From NCBI RefSeq assembly GCF_005503625.1, contig NZ_SCMX01000007.1, forward strand, positions 1 through 64,000: a DNA stretch of 64,000 nt, read 5' to 3'. A program made the translations under genes and the position numbers. A model generated the notes under the pieces. That model ran no database searches, had not been told where the DNA came from, and saw only the letters and a list, made by a program, of their open reading frames with translations. Source of the DNA: Cupriavidus sp. 2SB (lineage in GTDB: Bacteria > Pseudomonadota > Gammaproteobacteria > Burkholderiales > Burkholderiaceae). This document shows positions 46,497 through 55,047 of this stretch, in pieces (the stretch's first letter is position 1; each line of letters starts with the position of its first letter).

Positions 46497-47270
46497 ATGC
46501 CTGATTCCAGCACGCCCACAGGCACAGCCGATGACTCGATCGTCATCACGCAAATGATCCCCCTCAGGGTCGGTCTCACGCGCAAGCATTTCCGGCGCCT
46601 TCGCTGGTACTTCATGGGGAACCACCACCCGGCTACCGGCCGGCCGGACCCCATCGATCTCGACTTGCTCGGTGCGGGTTTGATTGAGCGGGTTCCGAAC
46701 CCGAGATCCGAGCCCAAGTTCGTGCTGACGAAAGCGGGAGACCAGGAGCTCGCCCTCGAGCATCGACGGGAGATCGGGCGGAGAGCTGGCCACCACGACT
46801 TCGGCTCCCGCCTAGCGGGATGGCTCCGCCAGCAAGGTCGCATGACCTGGGAAAACATCGAGTTCAAGGTCACCTCTCCAGACGTGGTGACGATACCTGG
46901 AACGGCCATAGAGGTTCCGGACTGGGTCTCCATCGTCAGGCCGGACGTCTTTTCTCTCGCCAAGTCGTACAACCCCGACCGGATGAACCCGTGCATCCAC
47001 GAGGTGAAGGTGTCTCGGGAGGATTTTCTGGCCGATCTGGCAAAACCCGAGAAGCGGCGAGGGTACACACATCTGTCCGAAGTCTTCTACTACGCATGCC
47101 CCGAGGGGCTGATCCAGCTCGAAGAGGTCCCCATCGGCTGCGGGCTGGTCTACGAGATTGAGCCTGGCCACTTCGAGGTGAAGAAGAAGCCGAAGAAGCG
47201 GAAGATGGTTTTGTCACCGCGGCATTTCATGAACCTGATCCTCAAGCCCGGCAACCTCAATCGCTTCTAG
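46497..47270 (+). CDS. MmcB-like PD-(D/E)xK protein
   Basis: 257 residues. The C-terminal half has RPDVFSLAKSYNP, IHEVKVSREDFLADL, PEKRRGYTHLSEVFYYACPE and GLI, the core of MmcB/DUF based DNA-repair nucleases (D...EVK catalytic pattern). The N-terminal half looks like a winged-helix fold. Clustered with two DNA methyltransferases. The start is chosen by GGAAG upstream; 46485 is an alternative. Confidence 0.75.
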   Translation: MPDSSTPTGTADDSIVITQMIPLRVGLTRKHFRRLRWYFMGNHHPATGRPDPIDLDLLGAGLIERVPNPRSEPKFVLTKAGDQELALEHRREIGRRAGHHDFGSRLAGWLRQQGRMTWENIEFKVTSPDVVTIPGTAIEVPDWVSIVRPDVFSLAKSYNPDRMNPCIHEVKVSREDFLADLAKPEKRRGYTHLSEVFYYACPEGLIQLEEVPIGCGLVYEIEPGHFEVKKKPKKRKMVLSPRHFMNLILKPGNLNRF

Positions 47271-47286
47271 GGCTTCCCTTTGTTAC

Positions 47287-47319
47287 TTGACTAAAGTAAC
47301 GGTAACACGTAACAATACA
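47287..47319 (+). promoter_or_regulatory. Sigma-70 promoter with TAAC-box operator site 7
   Basis: TTGACT (47287-47292), 17 bases, TAACAA (47310-47315). The operator TAACACGTAACAATACA (47303-47319) spans the -10. Confidence 0.72.
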
Positions 47320-47344
47320 CCAACTGAAGCGCGAACTAAACAGA

Positions 47345-48166
47345 ATGAACGACCAGGACAAGATTCGCCAATTGGGACAGTACCCGACGCCCGCGTGGGC
47401 GGCGGAGCGGCTTGTCGAGCGGTACTTCGGCGACCTCGGGCGAGACGACCTTGTTATCGAGCCGGCCTGCGGCCCTGGCGCTTTCCTTGGGGCAATTCCG
47501 ACCGGTGTGCCGGCGATCGGCGTTGAGATTGATCCACTGGCGGCCGAGTGCGCGCGAGTCGCGACCGGACGCGAGGTAATCACTGGTGACTTCTGCACGG
47601 TCGACTTGGAGGCTAGGCCCACGGCAATCATCGGCAACCCTCCGTTCAAGCTGGCACTGGTGGACAAATTCCTTGCTCGCGCGCACGCATTGCTGCCGGA
47701 AGGGGGAAGGGTTGGATTCCTTCTGCCGGCCTACGCGTTCCAGACCGCAAGCCGCGTAGTGGATTACAACCAGTATTGGACCATCGCGCAGGAGCTCGTG
47801 CCGCGGAATGTGTTCGACGGCTTGCGGCTCCCCTTGGTGTTCGCGCTCTTTCACAAGGAACGCCATCGCAGGCTTCTGGGATTTGCCTTGTTTCACGAGA
47901 CCGTTGCCGTACACCGCATGCAGGATGACTACCAGGTCGTTCTGAAACAAGGGAGCGGCCCGATTTGGCGGAAGGTTATCGAGCTCGCGCTACGCCGTTT
48001 GGGAGGTGAGGCCAGCCTGGCTGATATCTACGAAGAACTGCAGCGCAACCGCCCAACTGAAACCCGTTGGTGGAGAGAGAAGATCCGTCAAACCTTACGG
48101 CGTTATGCCGAGGTCTTCGTTGTGAAGGGGGAGGGGCGGTACGCGCTTTCCGAAGGATTCATGTGA
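47345..48166 (+). CDS. N6-adenine DNA methyltransferase-like protein
   Basis: 273 residues. SAM-binding motif I VIEPACGPGAFL (about 37-48), acidic strand GVEIDPLA, and catalytic NPPF at 98-101. QYPTP near the N-terminus is a family hallmark. The C-terminal 80 residues look like a winged-helix DNA-binding region. Driven by its own TAAC-box promoter. Confidence 0.85.
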   Translation: MNDQDKIRQLGQYPTPAWAAERLVERYFGDLGRDDLVIEPACGPGAFLGAIPTGVPAIGVEIDPLAAECARVATGREVITGDFCTVDLEARPTAIIGNPPFKLALVDKFLARAHALLPEGGRVGFLLPAYAFQTASRVVDYNQYWTIAQELVPRNVFDGLRLPLVFALFHKERHRRLLGFALFHETVAVHRMQDDYQVVLKQGSGPIWRKVIELALRRLGGEASLADIYEELQRNRPTETRWWREKIRQTLRRYAEVFVVKGEGRYALSEGFM

Positions 48167-48212
48167 AGAGCATTGACGCTGACATGTATAACCAGTCGCT
48201 GTGGAGAAAAGT

Positions 48213-48413
48213 ATGGGTGCTTACCTTCTGATCATTGTCATGACAACCGCCCACGGAGTCATAGTGAAGACCGAACACGTCGCAAGTTTGGCTGCATGTA
48301 ACGCGGCGGCTACCTCCGTTAGGAAGCAGACTGCAGACTTGGGTGTCGGTGTGTCCAAGGACCCCTGGAAGCAGAAGCAGTACGTGTCTGTCGACTGTGT
48401 AAAGAACCAGTAG
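48213..48413 (+). CDS. Small exported or membrane protein
   Basis: 66 residues with an N-terminal hydrophobic stretch (MGAYLLIIVMTTAHGVIV) and two Cys (LAACNAAATS, VDCVKN) that could form a disulfide. GGAG sets the ATG at 48213. Confidence 0.55.
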   Translation: MGAYLLIIVMTTAHGVIVKTEHVASLAACNAAATSVRKQTADLGVGVSKDPWKQKQYVSVDCVKNQ

Positions 48414-48486
48414 CTCTAGCACCGGGACAAACACAGTTCCCGCTCCGAGCGGTTCCCGAAACTCATCAAATCTGAAGAGGCTGCAC

Positions 48487-48888
48487 TTGAAGAATGCTCT
48501 CAAATGCGCGTTGGCCGCAACGCTCCTCGGCCTGACGCAGGCCGCCAACGCGATTGAAATGAATCTGGCGTCGACAGACGCGGTCGTGGACAAGGCCAAG
48601 TTCACGGAGGTAGTGACCCAGTTCCTTCCCGCCAAGGTCCAGGCCCTTGATTCGAACTACAGGCTGATTGGAGTCATGGAGACCGCATCCTATCGGGACG
48701 GAGAGCGGTTCTTCTACTACAGCCTGATGCTCCACAAGAAGGTGATCGACCGCGACAGTGGCAAGACGTACTGGGCCGTTACCGGCGGCATCCGTGCGCA
48801 TGGCATCACCGCCGGCGGCGAAGAGTTGATCAAGCATGTACGTGAAGACCTCGTGCTGGGCGCCAACTCATTCCCCATGGATCAATAA
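48487..48888 (+). CDS. Exported hypothetical protein with TTG start
   Basis: 133 residues, TTG start with GAAGAGG upstream. Signal peptide [21 protein letters not shown]. The mature part is alpha/beta with [20 protein letters not shown]. No family recognised. Confidence 0.6.
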   Translation: MKNALKCALAATLLGLTQAANAIEMNLASTDAVVDKAKFTEVVTQFLPAKVQALDSNYRLIGVMETASYRDGERFFYYSLMLHKKVIDRDSGKTYWAVTGGIRAHGITAGGEELIKHVREDLVLGANSFPMDQ

Positions 48889-48908
48889 GACGCCGCAGGA
48901 TTGCCCGG

Positions 48909-49298
48909 ATGAACATGAATCGAAAGTTCCTTGTGGTTGACGACTTCGCCACGATGCGTCGCATCGTTCGAAACTTGCTCAAGGACATTGGCCACTCGAA
49001 TGTCGAGGAGGCGGAGGACGGCGTCGATGCATTGGAGAAGCTGGAGGCTGGATCGTTTGACGTTGTCCTGACGGATTGGAACATGCCTCGCATGGACGGG
49101 TTGACCTTGCTCCAAACGCTTCGCCAATCTGAGAAGTACTCCGGCGTGCGCGTGTTGCTGGTCACCGCCGAGGGCAAGAGGGACAACATCATCGCAGCGG
49201 CTCACGCCGGCGCCGACGGCTACATCGTTAAGCCCTTCACCGCGGCGACGCTGGGTGAGAAGCTCGACCGGATCTTCGGTCGGCTCGGCGAGGCATGA
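48909..49298 (+). CDS. cheY: CheY chemotaxis response regulator
   Basis: 129 residues, a stand-alone receiver very close to Che[21 protein letters not shown], phospho-acceptor Asp56 ([11 protein letters not shown]), Thr86 (VTAE) and Lys108 (VKPFTAATL). Phosphorylated CheY binds the flagellar switch. No kinase or other che gene lies nearby, so it would plug into host signalling. Confidence 0.9.
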   Translation: MNMNRKFLVVDDFATMRRIVRNLLKDIGHSNVEEAEDGVDALEKLEAGSFDVVLTDWNMPRMDGLTLLQTLRQSEKYSGVRVLLVTAEGKRDNIIAAAHAGADGYIVKPFTAATLGEKLDRIFGRLGEA

Positions 49299-49407
49299 GC
49301 GGGCGGGGCTACTCGTTTGTCTCGGAATCAAATACCAGGACGTGTTGTGTAGCGAAACGTCCGTCGATGAATCAAGAAAGGTCGACGGCATCGCACTACG
49401 GGAGTGA

Positions 49408-50139
49408 ATGATGAACTATCACCGCTGGATCTGCATGCTATTGCTGGCTCTAGCCGCAGTCGGGGTCGCTGGCTGCACCCAAAGTGCGCCGGTAGAACAA
49501 GTGTCTGTCTTCGATCGGGCAAAGGCCGAATCTGATGGAAACAAGGCCATTGAAATTCTGGAGGCTGAGTTGGGCAGGACTGATCCTGACACCACGAGCA
49601 TCTGCGGCTTCCCGAGGATTTGCGGGGAAGCCTTTCGTGCATACCGACGGGATCTGTATGTTGCACTGGATGCGCGGGCTGCAGAGCTGGCGCCTGTGTT
49701 GGCAACGGATCAACTTCTGAGGTACGTGCGGACCTATGAGATGAAAGCCAGCCGTGAAGCTGTTGCTGCACAGATTGTCGAGCGGGCCAAGAAGGCTGAA
49801 GGAAAGCCTGGCGACGTTCCGCTGTTGGATGATGCTGCATCGCTTCTGGCTGAAGGAAGGTCCGTGCTGAGAAATCGCGATGTCGCCGTAGCATTCTTCG
49901 AACGCTCATGGTTGGCTGGATCGACGTACGCGGCCAAAGGGCTAGGCGATCTCTACCTTAAATCGGGGGACTTAGACAACGCCTATCTCTGGTCGGTCAG
50001 GAACAAGACGCCTGGCGTGGTCTGGACTAGCCGCATTGATGGTTTGTCGCCGGAAGCGATCCATAACGCCGAGGCCGTAGCGTCAAACAAGTCGATTTTG
50101 TCTATGCGTGCCGACAAGAAAGGAGGGCCACGTACGTGA
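49408..50139 (+). CDS. Lipoprotein with Sel1/TPR-like helices
   Basis: 243 residues. Lipobox VAGC after a signal helix. The C-terminal half (FFERSWLAGSTYAAKGLGDL, SGDLDNAYLWS) resembles Sel1-type helical repeats used in protein assembly. The next gene starts within its stop codon. Confidence 0.65.
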   Translation: MMNYHRWICMLLLALAAVGVAGCTQSAPVEQVSVFDRAKAESDGNKAIEILEAELGRTDPDTTSICGFPRICGEAFRAYRRDLYVALDARAAELAPVLATDQLLRYVRTYEMKASREAVAAQIVERAKKAEGKPGDVPLLDDAASLLAEGRSVLRNRDVAVAFFERSWLAGSTYAAKGLGDLYLKSGDLDNAYLWSVRNKTPGVVWTSRIDGLSPEAIHNAEAVASNKSILSMRADKKGGPRT

Positions 50140-51266
50140 GGGCGAATGCGAAGCACCTCTGCGTGGCAGTCACTCTTCTGGTGATGTCCGCGGTGGCACT
50201 TGCGATGCCGTCGCCAGCCGATGTGGCCAGCGCAGTGAGATCAGAGGACTGGTCCAAAGCTGAGTCGCTTCTCGGGGAGGTTCTGCGGGAGCGCGAATCG
50301 CCGAAAGCGCACTACCAACTCGGCCAGGTCTATGCACACCAGTTCCGGCACGCTGAGGCGCTAGCGGAGTATCGCAGGGCGAAGGAAATTGATCCGTCGC
50401 TCAAGTTTGCATCATCGCCGAAGCTGTTCGAGGCTATGGTCACCCGAGAGGAGGCGCTTGTCGAAGGCAAGCTCGACGCCGGCGCATCAAGTTTGCAAGG
50501 CACGGACGTCTCCCACGAGACACCGGCCATAGAGGGCGCGTCGAGTGCTGCCCAGCTGCAGGCAACCGACACGCCTGCCAGCCAGCCGCAAGTGGTGACC
50601 GTGCTTGAGGACTGGGAGGGCCGCATGCTGTGGCTCATCGTTCCAGCGGCACTTTTGATGGTGGTCGCCGTCCTAATGGGGATCGTCCGAGTCCAGACGA
50701 GCGATCGGCCACGAAGCATAGCCCGGCTGCCCGATGAACTGGAGGCCTTGTTGAAGCGTTTGGACTCTGCGGAGGGTGTGTGCAAGGCGGCTTCGTACCC
50801 AACCGGCAAGAAGGATCTGATTCTCGAGTCCATCTGGAGGCTGCGCGAAGACGTGGAGCGGACAGTGTCTCAGTGGCGGCACGGCACATCGATAGAGGGA
50901 GTGATGCCGGCGCTCGTGGCCAGGGCCTCACGCTTAGAGACGGCCGCGGAAACCGGGGTCGTGACTACTCCCCCTGTGGCGGGCCCTGGCGATCATCGCC
51001 GAGTCGGGCCAGCGGTGGTGACGAGTCGACCTATTGCGCAGTCGATCGCGCCTCGAGCGGCAGTGCACAACACCGAAACGCAACGCGAATCGTCGGGCGG
51101 CGGCTTCCTTACCGGTGTGGTGGTCGGCGCCATGTTGAGCGGCTCCTCCCCCGTCAGAAGCGCGGAAAACCGCGATGAATCCAGCGGACGGTATGACGGG
51201 AGCGGAAATGGCGGCGGCGGAAGTGGAGGGCCCACGTTCGATGGCGGAACCGGAGGAGATTGGTAA
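50136..51266 (+). CDS. TPR-containing membrane protein with Gly-rich tail
   Basis: 376 residues from GTG overlapping the previous stop. Signal sequence, a TPR pair at about 35-90 (HYQLGQVYAHQFRHAEALAE), a transmembrane helix near 165-185 (MLWLIVPAALLMVVAVLMG), and a disordered Gly/Ser-rich end. Probably a periplasmic/inner-membrane scaffold working with the preceding lipoprotein. Confidence 0.65.
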   Translation: MRANAKHLCVAVTLLVMSAVALAMPSPADVASAVRSEDWSKAESLLGEVLRERESPKAHYQLGQVYAHQFRHAEALAEYRRAKEIDPSLKFASSPKLFEAMVTREEALVEGKLDAGASSLQGTDVSHETPAIEGASSAAQLQATDTPASQPQVVTVLEDWEGRMLWLIVPAALLMVVAVLMGIVRVQTSDRPRSIARLPDELEALLKRLDSAEGVCKAASYPTGKKDLILESIWRLREDVERTVSQWRHGTSIEGVMPALVARASRLETAAETGVVTTPPVAGPGDHRRVGPAVVTSRPIAQSIAPRAAVHNTETQRESSGGGFLTGVVVGAMLSGSSPVRSAENRDESSGRYDGSGNGGGGSGGPTFDGGTGGDW

Positions 51267-51313
51267 CCGGCTCAGCTCTGCTAGGTGTCCAAATTCTTGA
51301 AGAACGAGTGAAG

Positions 51314-52051
51314 ATGCAATCGCGAACGATCGATCCAGGCAGCGTGTCGCTGCAACCGCCCGCAACTACGCACCGAGCTGCAACGGGAGCCCGTAGGCTG
51401 GCCGAACCAGCTATGCAAGGAATTTCCCGAGATGAACGTCCGGCCAACCCAGCAGATGCCGGCTGGCGTGTGCGTCTGTTCAAAAGCGGGAAGTATGTCG
51501 CCAATCGCCACTTCAGAGACGCCGCCTATCATGGCAAGGAGGGATCGCTGTACGCCGCACAACGGTTTCGGGACGACATGGCCGCAGAGTACGGCGTCCG
51601 TCGTCGCGATCGCGAGGTTACTGCTCTGGCGGCCTTCCGCGTTTCCGCAGGCATATCGCAATCGACGCTCGCAAGTTGGCTGCATGTATCGACGCCGCTG
51701 GTGACGCGCTGGGAACATGAGGGCGCACCGGAGCCTGTTCTGCTACTGGCAACCGCGTTGTTCGAGGGTATCGTGAGGCCGCAGAATACGCTGCCATCGC
51801 CCGACCTGGCCGCCTTGCGGCAGAAGCTCGGCCTGCGGCAAGAGGATATGGCGAAGAAGTTCGGCCGGCGCTTGGCGGCATATGGCGAATGGGAGCGAGG
51901 AAAGCGGCAAATGCCAGGATGGGTGGCGGTCTACGTAGAAGCTGTGCTACGTGGCTGGGATGAAAAGGGTGGTGCTATGCTTGCGAGCGCAGACCAGCCA
52001 ACGCAAATTGCATCCCCGACCAGTGAATCCACAAGCAGTCAACTCAACTAG
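51314..52051 (+). CDS. Regulator with AP2-like domain and two HTH domains
   Basis: 245 residues. An AP2/ERF-like segment (WRVRLFKSGKYVANRHFRDA) is followed by two Xre-type HTHs (AGISQSTLASWLHVSTPLVT and LGLRQEDMAKKFGRRLAAYG). Bacterial AP2 domains occur mostly in mobile elements. A candidate for reading the TAAC-box operators. The start is uncertain (51260-51314). The 3' end overlaps the next gene. Confidence 0.6.
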   Translation: MQSRTIDPGSVSLQPPATTHRAATGARRLAEPAMQGISRDERPANPADAGWRVRLFKSGKYVANRHFRDAAYHGKEGSLYAAQRFRDDMAAEYGVRRRDREVTALAAFRVSAGISQSTLASWLHVSTPLVTRWEHEGAPEPVLLLATALFEGIVRPQNTLPSPDLAALRQKLGLRQEDMAKKFGRRLAAYGEWERGKRQMPGWVAVYVEAVLRGWDEKGGAMLASADQPTQIASPTSESTSSQLN

Positions 52052-52388
52052 CGAGTGGGAAGAGACGCCTGCATTGTCCGCGTCTCTGCCGATCCAATTC
52101 TCCGACGGCGCCGTACTTCCCGAGATCCGTATCTCGTGCGAGGGGTGCGGGAAGCCGCTGGTCACTAGGCTGCAGAGAGGCCGCGTGGTCAACCTTCTCC
52201 CGGACGTCTATCGCCTGACGGGGCTTGCGGCGTGCTTTCACTGCGAAGGCTTGACTCGATTCGACTATCGAGTCCGCAGCGAGGGTGCTCGCATGTCAAT
52301 GGAACATCGCAGAGATGGGGCATGGCGGTCAACTTGCATTTCCAGGCCCAGTTTCTGGGGACGTATCTTTGGCTTACTGCGGCGGTAG
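51951..52388 (+). CDS. Hypothetical zinc-ribbon protein
   Basis: Up to 145 residues. The conserved-looking part begins near residue 35. Two Cys pairs (CEGCG and CFHCEG) suggest one zinc site. The start is unclear: GTG 51951, ATG 51960 or GTG 52023, all within the preceding gene. Followed by a terminator. Confidence 0.5.
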   Translation: MAGMKRVVLCLRAQTSQRKLHPRPVNPQAVNSTSEWEETPALSASLPIQFSDGAVLPEIRISCEGCGKPLVTRLQRGRVVNLLPDVYRLTGLAACFHCEGLTRFDYRVRSEGARMSMEHRRDGAWRSTCISRPSFWGRIFGLLRR

Positions 52389-52469
52389 CAGGTCACCAGT
52401 GTGCGGGTCATCTCTCTACCGAATCGAAGGTTTCATCTTCTACCTGGCCGACGGTTCTTGAACACGACG

Positions 52470-52500
52470 CCCCGCGCACAGCGCGGGGTTCTTTTTTTCC
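52470..52500 (+). terminator. Intrinsic terminator (plus strand)
   Basis: CCCCGCGC/GCGCGGGG, 3-base loop, TTCTTTTTTT. Confidence 0.85.
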
Positions 52501-52504
52501 TGCG

Positions 52505-52542
52505 GGACAAAAGAAAGAGGCCCGCAGAAAGAACTGCGGGCC
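52505..52542 (-). terminator. Intrinsic terminator (minus strand)
   Basis: GGCCCGCAG/CTGCGGGCC arms at 52519-52542. Read leftward it is followed by TCTTTCTTTT. Ends the ParB-like gene. Confidence 0.8.
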
Positions 52543-52550
52543 ATGGTTGA

Positions 52551-53549
52551 TTAAGCTGCAACGGGTTCCTGCTTCCCAGCAGTTTTCGTCGTGGGCGTCT
52601 CGCCATTGTCGCTGGATGCGCCGGCGGCGGCGGTGCTGAGGAGGGACTCCTCGTCCTCGGCCTTCTTCAGTGCTTCGAAGATGGCGTCGATTCTTGCCTT
52701 GGTGTCCGGTGCAAGTTTGTCGAAAGCGGGATCAGCTTTGATGTCGTGGATGGCCACTCGCATTTCGGGCGCCGCCTTTGTGACTGCTTTCTTGAGGAGG
52801 GCGCCAGGCGCGTGCTTCGCGGATACCTTCGTGCTGCCCGTTACCTTGGCGCGATCGATTGCTTGCTGAATGACTTCAGTCGCCTTGTCAGCATGCTGCT
52901 TCAGCATATCGATCGCGAAGTTCGCGGTGATGACTTCCTCCCGCACCCAGTTGGTAATGGCGACTGGGCCCTCAATCATCAGCAGCAGATCTTCCACATA
53001 CCCAACCGACTCGAGCTCGAGCTCCTCCGCGATCGACTTCGCATCCGGAAGATACATCGACAACATCTTGCTCAGTTTCGCGAGCTCGTAAGTTGAGATC
53101 TTGTCGCCGTTGTTCGAGAGGTGCAAGTCTGCCAGTCTTTCTACCTCAGTGAGGTTCCTTTGTGTGGCGACTGCATAAACCTTATCGAAGGTAGCCCCTG
53201 CGTTGATGGCGCGTTTCGCTGCCTCAAGGCGGCGGTGACCGCGCTTCAGGATGACTACATCTTTGCCGTCCCGTTTGGCCACGATCACGGACAGCGGACT
53301 GTCACGCATGTAGCCAATCTGCGGCTTCATCATCGACCGCTGAATGCTCGCGACTTTGTCCCAGTACGCCTTGTTTTTCTCGCGAACGTTATACCGCTCG
53401 TCCACGATGATCTCGAAGGGGTCGATGGTCCACAAATCTCCGGAACTGGCCCCGGCAGCCTCCATGCCTTTCTTCAGGTTTCCCTTTACGATTGCCGGAA
53501 TAAGATCAAGTTGAAGGTTGTTTCGTGCGGTGTAGCTGGTCTGGCTCAT
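52551..53549 (-). CDS. ParB-like nuclease-domain protein
   Basis: 332 residues. The ParB/sulfiredoxin-like core includes IDPFEIIVDERYNVR, SPLSVIVAKRDGKDVV and the GHRR box LKRGHRRLEAAKRA. A helical middle part and a Lys/Ala/Glu tail follow. GGAG sets the ATG at 53549. ParB proteins bind partition sites and use CTP; no ParA gene or clear parS is nearby, so it may instead be a regulator of the element. Confidence 0.8.
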   Translation of the reverse strand: MSQTSYTARNNLQLDLIPAIVKGNLKKGMEAAGASSGDLWTIDPFEIIVDERYNVREKNKAYWDKVASIQRSMMKPQIGYMRDSPLSVIVAKRDGKDVVILKRGHRRLEAAKRAINAGATFDKVYAVATQRNLTEVERLADLHLSNNGDKISTYELAKLSKMLSMYLPDAKSIAEELELESVGYVEDLLLMIEGPVAITNWVREEVITANFAIDMLKQHADKATEVIQQAIDRAKVTGSTKVSAKHAPGALLKKAVTKAAPEMRVAIHDIKADPAFDKLAPDTKARIDAIFEALKKAEDEESLLSTAAAGASSDNGETPTTKTAGKQEPVAA

Positions 53550-53669
53550 GATTTCGATCTCCATAGAGGTTGGTCTTGCAACCTCGTGATGCTGGACAGC
53601 GACGAGTAAGTTCGTGTGCGAGGCCTTTGTTGCTGTCAGCCGCGGCAGGCTGGAGAAGGCGCGGGCACC

Positions 53670-53703
53670 AAATGAAACGCCGCCCCACGAAAGTAGGGCG
53701 GCG
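53670..53703 (-). terminator. Intrinsic terminator (minus strand)
   Basis: CGCCGCCC/GGGCGGCG arms, then TTTCATTT reading leftward. Follows the 109-residue gene. Confidence 0.75.
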
Positions 53704-53711
53704 CGTGTCGG

Positions 53712-54041
53712 TTAAGGCAATGTCTCTCCGGCGATGCGGGCACGCTGCACACCGGCATGGGAGACAACGTCCATCAGCCACTTGGGTTCATGGAAGCACT
53801 CTGCGAGCTTGCCCTGGGTCAACCGCATGACAGTGCCGACATCGGTAACAGCGACCGCAAAAGTCTTCTCAGCGCGCGTCTCGAACCCGGCAACCACCGC
53901 GTTCCCCATCCTGCGGCCGTCGTGCGTGCAGAGTTGGGCTCCGCGTTGCATGTAGCCTTCAGCCAATCCGATTGCCCAATGCGGGCGGAGGGCCAATTCG
54001 GTGAGCTCCTCGAGGTTATCGAGCGTCATTTCTTCGTTCAT
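53712..54041 (-). CDS. Hypothetical protein
   Basis: 109 residues with AAGGACG upstream of the ATG. No domain recognised. Minus-strand unit flanked by terminators. Confidence 0.6.
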   Translation of the reverse strand: MNEEMTLDNLEELTELALRPHWAIGLAEGYMQRGAQLCTHDGRRMGNAVVAGFETRAEKTFAVAVTDVGTVMRLTQGKLAECFHEPKWLMDVVSHAGVQRARIAGETLP

Positions 54042-54109
54042 GGGATTCGTCCTTGTAAGGTTGTCTCGGCACCCTGAAATGAGTCACAGGCAACGCGAGT
54101 TCGATCGAT

Positions 54110-54889
54110 TCAGGGATTACGCCATGACCAGGACTGCTGCTCTTTGTCCAGTCGAGTTGTGTCCCAGTGCAGATCGCGGCTGGTCGGTCGAACATTGATG
54201 GCCGCCGCCAGGGCGACGGTGTCCAAGAGTTCGGCATCGGAAGTCCGAGGGGAACCGGGCGCAGTCGCGATTGAGATCTGTCCGGCGACCCGAATGAACC
54301 GTCCGCCTGGCCCGGAGGGCTCTTCGTCTATGGTGAGGTGCGACACCTGGCCATCGAAAATGGCCAGCCCACGCCGCATGGCGTCCTGGGCGAGGGGATT
54401 CGTCTGCACAAAGAAGCGACCGAGCAAGTCCGCCGCCCCGACGCATGTGCCCACGATAGGGACATATTTGGCAAAGCATGCCTCTCGAACATGCCAGTCG
54501 CGAAGAGTTGGTGCCTCTCCGGTCTTCGACGACCAGATGAGATGGCAACTGCGCAGGAGGGTTGGCGGCAGGCCTTGGTCCCGTTCTGGGTAGTGCCAAT
54601 GTCCGTCTGACGGCGACTTGGCTCGCGGCACCTCCCTGTCCACGCGGAACGCCAAGAGCTCGAGCGAGGAGGTGCTGGAGATGTCGTAGATACGGCAAAG
54701 TCGTTGGCCTTCATCGCGAACATCCTCCAGCACAGTCTCATTTGGCCATTGGAACTTCGGACCATCCAGCAGCAGCTTGCCACCATGCCAGTAGGAGAAG
54801 CTGACTTCCAGGTCGTGGAACCAGCCGAGCTCTAGGGCGCGCTCCTGTACCTGGATGATTGACTGGGTCCGCAAAGGAGTGTTCGACAT
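54110..54889 (-). CDS. Hypothetical protein
   Basis: 259 residues, CAGGA upstream of the ATG. Acidic, Trp-containing (HDLEVSFSYWHGGKLLLDG). No family recognised. Divergent from the gene at 55048 with a TAAC-box between them. Confidence 0.6.
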   Translation of the reverse strand: MSNTPLRTQSIIQVQERALELGWFHDLEVSFSYWHGGKLLLDGPKFQWPNETVLEDVRDEGQRLCRIYDISSTSSLELLAFRVDREVPRAKSPSDGHWHYPERDQGLPPTLLRSCHLIWSSKTGEAPTLRDWHVREACFAKYVPIVGTCVGAADLLGRFFVQTNPLAQDAMRRGLAIFDGQVSHLTIDEEPSGPGGRFIRVAGQISIATAPGSPRTSDAELLDTVALAAAINVRPTSRDLHWDTTRLDKEQQSWSWRNP

Positions 54890-54937
54890 TTCTGATCCTG
54901 GTCGTTTGCCGATTCCTTACGGCAACTTTTCGAAACA

Positions 54938-54954
54938 TAACAGGTAGGTATAAT
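54938..54954 (+). promoter_or_regulatory. TAAC-box operator site 8
   Basis: TAACAGGTAGGTATAAT, which contains a perfect -10 hexamer TATAAT at 54949-54954 for the rightward gene at 55048. Confidence 0.65.
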
Positions 54955-55047
54955 ACACATGCGTCGATCAGGATGCACTTGTCTCGGCGAAACAACAGCG
55001 AGCGTGAAGCTCGTGCCGGCCACGAAACCTACGGAAGGAAACGCGAA

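Noticed and set aside
52551-53549. ParB-like protein as proof of a plasmid partition system
   Set aside because: No ParA gene or clear parS array was seen in the window.
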